This document shows, piece after piece, positions 60,517-64,000 of a DNA stretch of 64,000 bases. The DNA comes from Marinifilum flexuosum (GTDB taxonomy: Bacteria; Bacteroidota; Bacteroidia; Bacteroidales; Marinifilaceae), in assembly GCF_003610555.1 (NCBI RefSeq), contig NZ_RAPQ01000010.1, positions 248,001-312,000 on the forward strand, read 5' to 3'. Under the pieces are notes generated by a model. It saw only the letters and a program-made list of their open reading frames with translations. It was not told where the DNA came from and ran no database searches. Numbering within the stretch: position 1 is the stretch's first letter; every line of letters starts with the position of its first letter. Made by a program: the position numbers and the translations under genes.

Positions 60517-61785
60517 TCAAGTTTTTCGCTTCTTTTTCTTTGCTGCAGGAAATAGCACATTATTCAGAATCAATCGATATCCTGCCGAATTCTTTTTCAA
60601 ATTCAAATCGGTTGGTGGATCTCCTACCAAATGTTGATAATCTTCCGGGTCGTGCCCGCCGTAAAAAGTCCAAGTCCCTTTTCCAAATTTGCCATGTATA
60701 TATCGAGCTTCTCCTGCGGATTTATTCTCTCCCATGATCAAAACTCCGGGCTTAATCAAATCCTTTTTAAAAGCTGTGGTCTGTCCCATGAATCCCTTAA
60801 TCATGTTTTTATGATTTTGACACAACATTGTAGGAACAGGATCCCATTTGGCTGAAAAATCAAAAAGCATAAAATAATCCTCATCTCGATTTACCTTTCG
60901 AGTTAAGGTTACATCAATATCTGAAAACTCATACACATATGGATTGGTTTCCAACTTAAAATCAGTAAATGCAAATGTTTTATTATAATCTAACTTTTCC
61001 TGAGCGTGCTCATCAATGGGATCACCATCAAAAACATGATTGCAGATATCTGTTTTATCTGCAGCAAGGGTAATATCGAAAGTATCGGTAGCCGAACACA
61101 TGGCAAACAAAAAGCCTCCATTCTCAACAAACTTTCGAATATTTTGCGAAACTGCCTTTTTTAAATCTGACACTTTTGAAAATCCATACTTTTGCGCTCT
61201 TGCCAAATTATCTTTCACCTCATCCTTATACCATTGCATATTTCGATAAGACGCGTAAAACTTACCGTGCTGCCCTGTAAAATCCTCATGATGCAAATGA
61301 AGCCAATCATAATCAGATAACTTATCATTTAAAACCTCATCGTCGTAGATAATGTCGTAGGTAATTTCTGCATAAGTTAGTGCTAAAGTTACCGCATCAT
61401 CCCAAGGCTTTTTTCCTTTGGGAGTATAAACGGCAATCTTTGGAGGTTTCTCCAGTTTAATCGCATCCATATTGGCTTCGGGAGAAGAAATCTCATTCAT
61501 GATCTGCGAAACATTGACATCGGAAATTACAGCATAACTAACGCCCCGAATTTTACATTCATCCTCAATATTTTTGCTTAATGGCAATAGAAAAGAACCT
61601 CCTCGATAATTCAACAACCAATGAATTTCATGATTGTTTTGTAAAGTCCAATAAGCAATTCCGTATGATTTTAAATGATTCTTTTGAGAATCATCCATAG
61701 GAATAAGTACACTTGCCGAGAAAGCCTGAATATAGGCTAAAAGGAAAAAAAATAGAATCAGAGGTATTCTTGAGAAACTCTTCAT
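60517..61785 (-). CDS. Secreted protein of uncertain function
   Basis: The 422-residue protein has a signal peptide (IPLILFFFLLAYIQAFSAS) and then VLIPMDDSQKNHLKSYGIAY, LLNYRGGSFLLP, a central KIAVYTPKGKKPWDDAVTLA that resembles the opening of a glutamine-amidotransferase-like fold, YDWLHLHHEDFTGQHGKFYA and GKGTWTFYGGHDPEDYQHLV. From memory, relatives in Bacteroidota carry the database name asparagine synthetase B, but I see no asparagine synthetase motifs. It ends with a very basic tail (AAKKKKRKT). It lies between two cacgaat-type repeat patches. Confidence 0.65.
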   Translation of the reverse strand: MKSFSRIPLILFFFLLAYIQAFSASVLIPMDDSQKNHLKSYGIAYWTLQNNHEIHWLLNYRGGSFLLPLSKNIEDECKIRGVSYAVISDVNVSQIMNEISSPEANMDAIKLEKPPKIAVYTPKGKKPWDDAVTLALTYAEITYDIIYDDEVLNDKLSDYDWLHLHHEDFTGQHGKFYASYRNMQWYKDEVKDNLARAQKYGFSKVSDLKKAVSQNIRKFVENGGFLFAMCSATDTFDITLAADKTDICNHVFDGDPIDEHAQEKLDYNKTFAFTDFKLETNPYVYEFSDIDVTLTRKVNRDEDYFMLFDFSAKWDPVPTMLCQNHKNMIKGFMGQTTAFKKDLIKPGVLIMGENKSAGEARYIHGKFGKGTWTFYGGHDPEDYQHLVGDPPTDLNLKKNSAGYRLILNNVLFPAAKKKKRKT

Positions 61786-61874
61786 AGGTACAATCGAAAA
61801 TTGATTTAATTCGAAAGTACAAAATCACAATCTAAAGGAAAAATCAATCCACTAATTAAGTTCTTAAAAGTAAG

Positions 61875-62056
61875 TCCACGAATACACACAAATAAGTATT
61901 TATTATAGATTAGATAGTATTTGTGAATAAATAAAATCCATCAAAATCAATTAAAGAATAACTTAAACAGGTCCACAAATGAATACGAACGAACACTCTC
62001 GAATTAACACAAATAAATGCTATTAATATTCGTGTACATTTGTGTCAATTTGTGGA
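61875..62056. repeat. Third cacgaat/atttgtg repeat patch
   Basis: It begins TCCACGAATACACACAAAT and ends TTTGTGTCAATTTGTGGAT, with GTCCACAAATGAATACG and TATTCGTGTACATTTGTG inside. It occupies most of the spacer between dnaB and the secreted protein gene. Confidence 0.7.
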
Positions 62057-62092
62057 TAAAAAAATATTGATATGTGGAAATCTATGGAAACT

Positions 62093-63628
62093 TTAAAATG
62101 GTGCAGCATCTTCAAAATCACTACCGCCAACAAGTCCTGCATTAGGATCTTCTAATCCTCCTCCTGGATCCTGATTCATACTAGAACTAAAGGTTTTGAC
62201 TTCTTCAGGACCTTCATCTCCAAATGGATTCAAACTCTCACCTTCCAAATCCATAAATCGAGCCAACTGATTACGGAATCTTAATTGAATTTCACCAACC
62301 GCACCATTACGGTGTTTTGCGATAATGATATCAGCAATACCAATTAATGAATTTCCTTCCGCATCTTCTGTTATTCCGTAACGTTCTGGTCGGTGAATAA
62401 ATAGTACCATATCGGCATCCTGCTCAATCGCACCAGATTCACGAAGATCGGAAAGCATAGGTTTTTTGGCATCTCCGGTACGCTGTTCAACACCACGGTT
62501 CAACTGAGAAAGTGCAATTACCGGAATATTCAACTCTTTTGCAATGATCTTTAACTGACGTGAAATCAAAGATACCTCCTGCTCACGATTACCTCTCATG
62601 TCGGAACCTGCTGTCATCAGCTGCAAGTAGTCAATAATCACACAACCAATATCGTATTTGGCTTTTAATCGACGACATTTTGAGCGCAATTCATAAATTG
62701 ACAAACCAGGAGTATCGTCTACATAAATTGGTGCATCAACCAAATCCTTAATCTTTACGTGCAATTGCTCCCACTCAAAATCTTCCAGCTTACCATTTCT
62801 CAACTTCTCTGAACCTAATTCTGTTTCACTGGAAATCATACGTTTTACCAACTGATCACCCCCCATCTCCAGCGAAAATATCGCAATTGGAGCTTTGTGT
62901 TCAACCGCCATATTTCTAGTCATGGAAAGTACAAAAGCTGTTTTCCCCATAGAAGGACGAGCAGCAATAATTACCAAGTCAGATTTCTGCCATCCAGAAG
63001 TGATTCTATCCAAAGCCGTAAATCCGGAAGGTACCCCACTTAATCCATCAGGACGTTTTCCAGCTTCTACAATTTGGTTGATTACCTCATCGGCCAAGGG
63101 ACGAATATGTGCAGATTCCTTTTTGATATTCCCTTCAGCTATATCAAAAACTTCCTGCTGTGCTTTATCCAACAAATCGGCAACATCAATACTATCATCA
63201 AAAGCTTGATTTTGAATATCAGAAGAAACACGAATTAACTCACGTTGAATATGCTTTTGAGCAATAATTCGAGCATGAAACTCGATATGAGCGGCAGAAG
63301 CTACACGGTTTGTAAGCTGTGTAATATAGAAAGGCCCACCAACATCATCCAAGGTTCCCTCTCTTTTTAACTCTTCTGTTACTGTTAAAATATCAATAGG
63401 TTCCTCCTTGGTAGAAAGATTCATAATTGCCTTATAAATCTTCTGATGAGCATCTTTGTAAAACGAATCGGCTTTCAACAAGTCTCCAACCGAAATAATT
63501 GCATCTTTTTCCAACATTAAAGCACCAAGCACAGCTTCTTCAAGTTCTACCGCTTGTGGTGGTACTTTTCCGTATTCCAAATCAATTTTATTTTTCGATT
63601 GATTTTTATAATTGTTTGCTCCAGCCAT
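62093..63628 (-). CDS. dnaB: Replicative DNA helicase DnaB
   Basis: The 511-residue protein has an N-terminal helical domain (PPQAVELEEAVLGALMLEKD) and a RecA-like C-terminal domain with Walker A IAARPSMGKTAFVLSM near residue 222, Walker B CVIIDYLQLM and the family motif SDLRESGAIEQDADMV. It is the hexameric 5'-3' helicase of the replication fork. An acidic/Gly-rich tail ends the protein. No intein or insertion was seen. Confidence 0.97.
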   Translation of the reverse strand: MAGANNYKNQSKNKIDLEYGKVPPQAVELEEAVLGALMLEKDAIISVGDLLKADSFYKDAHQKIYKAIMNLSTKEEPIDILTVTEELKREGTLDDVGGPFYITQLTNRVASAAHIEFHARIIAQKHIQRELIRVSSDIQNQAFDDSIDVADLLDKAQQEVFDIAEGNIKKESAHIRPLADEVINQIVEAGKRPDGLSGVPSGFTALDRITSGWQKSDLVIIAARPSMGKTAFVLSMTRNMAVEHKAPIAIFSLEMGGDQLVKRMISSETELGSEKLRNGKLEDFEWEQLHVKIKDLVDAPIYVDDTPGLSIYELRSKCRRLKAKYDIGCVIIDYLQLMTAGSDMRGNREQEVSLISRQLKIIAKELNIPVIALSQLNRGVEQRTGDAKKPMLSDLRESGAIEQDADMVLFIHRPERYGITEDAEGNSLIGIADIIIAKHRNGAVGEIQLRFRNQLARFMDLEGESLNPFGDEGPEEVKTFSSSMNQDPGGGLEDPNAGLVGGSDFEDAAPF

Positions 63629-63715
63629 ATACTCTTAAATAATTAATTCAACAGATTTCAACACTTTCCCTCTCTCACTTAATCATTCAAATTTGTGTCG
63701 AAAAATTTGAGAATG

Positions 63716-63723
63716 CAAAGATA
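63716..63723 (-). promoter_or_regulatory. -7 promoter element (TATCTTTG), candidate for dnaB
   Basis: On the minus strand TATCTTTG matches TAnnTTTG, 87 bp before the dnaB start. There is no -33 TTG. Confidence 0.35.
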
Positions 63724-63810
63724 AAGATAGAAAATTAAAATGCCATAATTTGATTTTTTTTGCTCTTTAAAACGAGTATTTTTAAACCAAATTTATCAAG
63801 AACACAAAAT

Positions 63811-64000
63811 ATGCTTTGCTTTCCAAATGCCAAAATAAATTTGGGTCTTAACATTATTGAAAAAAGGCCTGATGGATTTCACAATATTGAAACAGTTTTT
63901 TATCCAATTCCTATTTGCGATGCATTGGAAATAGCTAAAAATGATTCTTTGAAACAATATGAATTTACATCATCTGGAATTCCTATTGATATCGATCCTT
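63811..64000 (+). CDS. ispE: 4-diphosphocytidyl-2-C-methyl-D-erythritol kinase, N-terminal part
   Basis: The frame starts at the ATG at 63811 and runs off the window after about 63 residues. [20 protein letters not shown] followed by [13 protein letters not shown] is the characteristic GHMP-kinase opening of IspE, which phosphorylates CDP-methylerythritol in the non-mevalonate isoprenoid pathway. It is divergent from dnaB. Confidence 0.92.
   Translation, partial: MLCFPNAKINLGLNIIEKRPDGFHNIETVFYPIPICDALEIAKNDSLKQYEFTSSGIPIDIDP

Overview
The window is AT-rich chromosomal DNA of a Bacteroidota bacterium, probably a marine or anaerobic member of the Marinilabiliales. Evidence: a MurF-alanine racemase fusion, GldB, PorP/SprF, a type IX secretion (T9SS) type B sorting domain, CarboxypepD_reg domains, DUF1573, and repeated promoter elements of the Bacteroidota form TAnnTTTG. 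The order-level placement is inference. No rRNA, tRNA, insertion sequence, prophage or CRISPR array was seen.

Layout. 1-7.3 kb: two Yip1-like membrane proteins (the first cut by the window edge), smpB, a 295-bp spacer with a cluster of DnaA-box-like 9-mers, a TGS-uridine kinase-like protein, uvrA and a lytic transglycosylase. 7.6-18 kb: a lipoprotein of unknown function, two PLP enzymes, an EamA transporter, an ECF sigma/anti-sigma pair divergent from a von Willebrand factor A protein, a degenerate one-domain DEAD-box protein, dps and a small secreted protein. 18-34.7 kb: a 41-bp tandem array, a secreted C1 peptidase, lpdA, a zinc-type ABC transporter, a TlpA-like lipoprotein, meaB, a DUF1573 protein, an M20 hydrolase, a small ferredoxin, an operon of gldB, a nitrilase-family enzyme and 5-formyl-THF cyclo-ligase, then nadE and a Crp/Fnr regulator. 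34.7-40.3 kb: a 21-bp array, a relic/repeat patch, murF-alr, tdk, a coiled-coil protein and rsmI.

40.4-58.8 kb is the accessory block. It holds twelve minus-strand genes, eleven of them encoding exported proteins: a PorP/SprF protein, an 858-residue protein with a T9SS type B sorting domain, six small two-domain Ig/PKD-like proteins, a 1260-residue HYR/SprB/LamG protein, and two further surface-type proteins. Nine of these end in a short proline-containing tail. In the 858-residue protein the same position is an interdomain linker, and tail similarity follows gene order. I read this as one giant adhesin divided into separate subunits, possibly a surface filament secreted with PorP/SprF. This is the best candidate for an undescribed system here.

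58.9-64 kb: a HAD nucleotidase, an unassigned structured ncRNA with its own promoter and terminator, a GxxExxY gene set among cacgaat/atttgtg repeats, a secreted protein of uncertain function, dnaB and the start of ispE.

Three intergenic tandem arrays, unrelated in sequence, have periods of 41, 21 and 20-21 bp, close to multiples of two helical turns.
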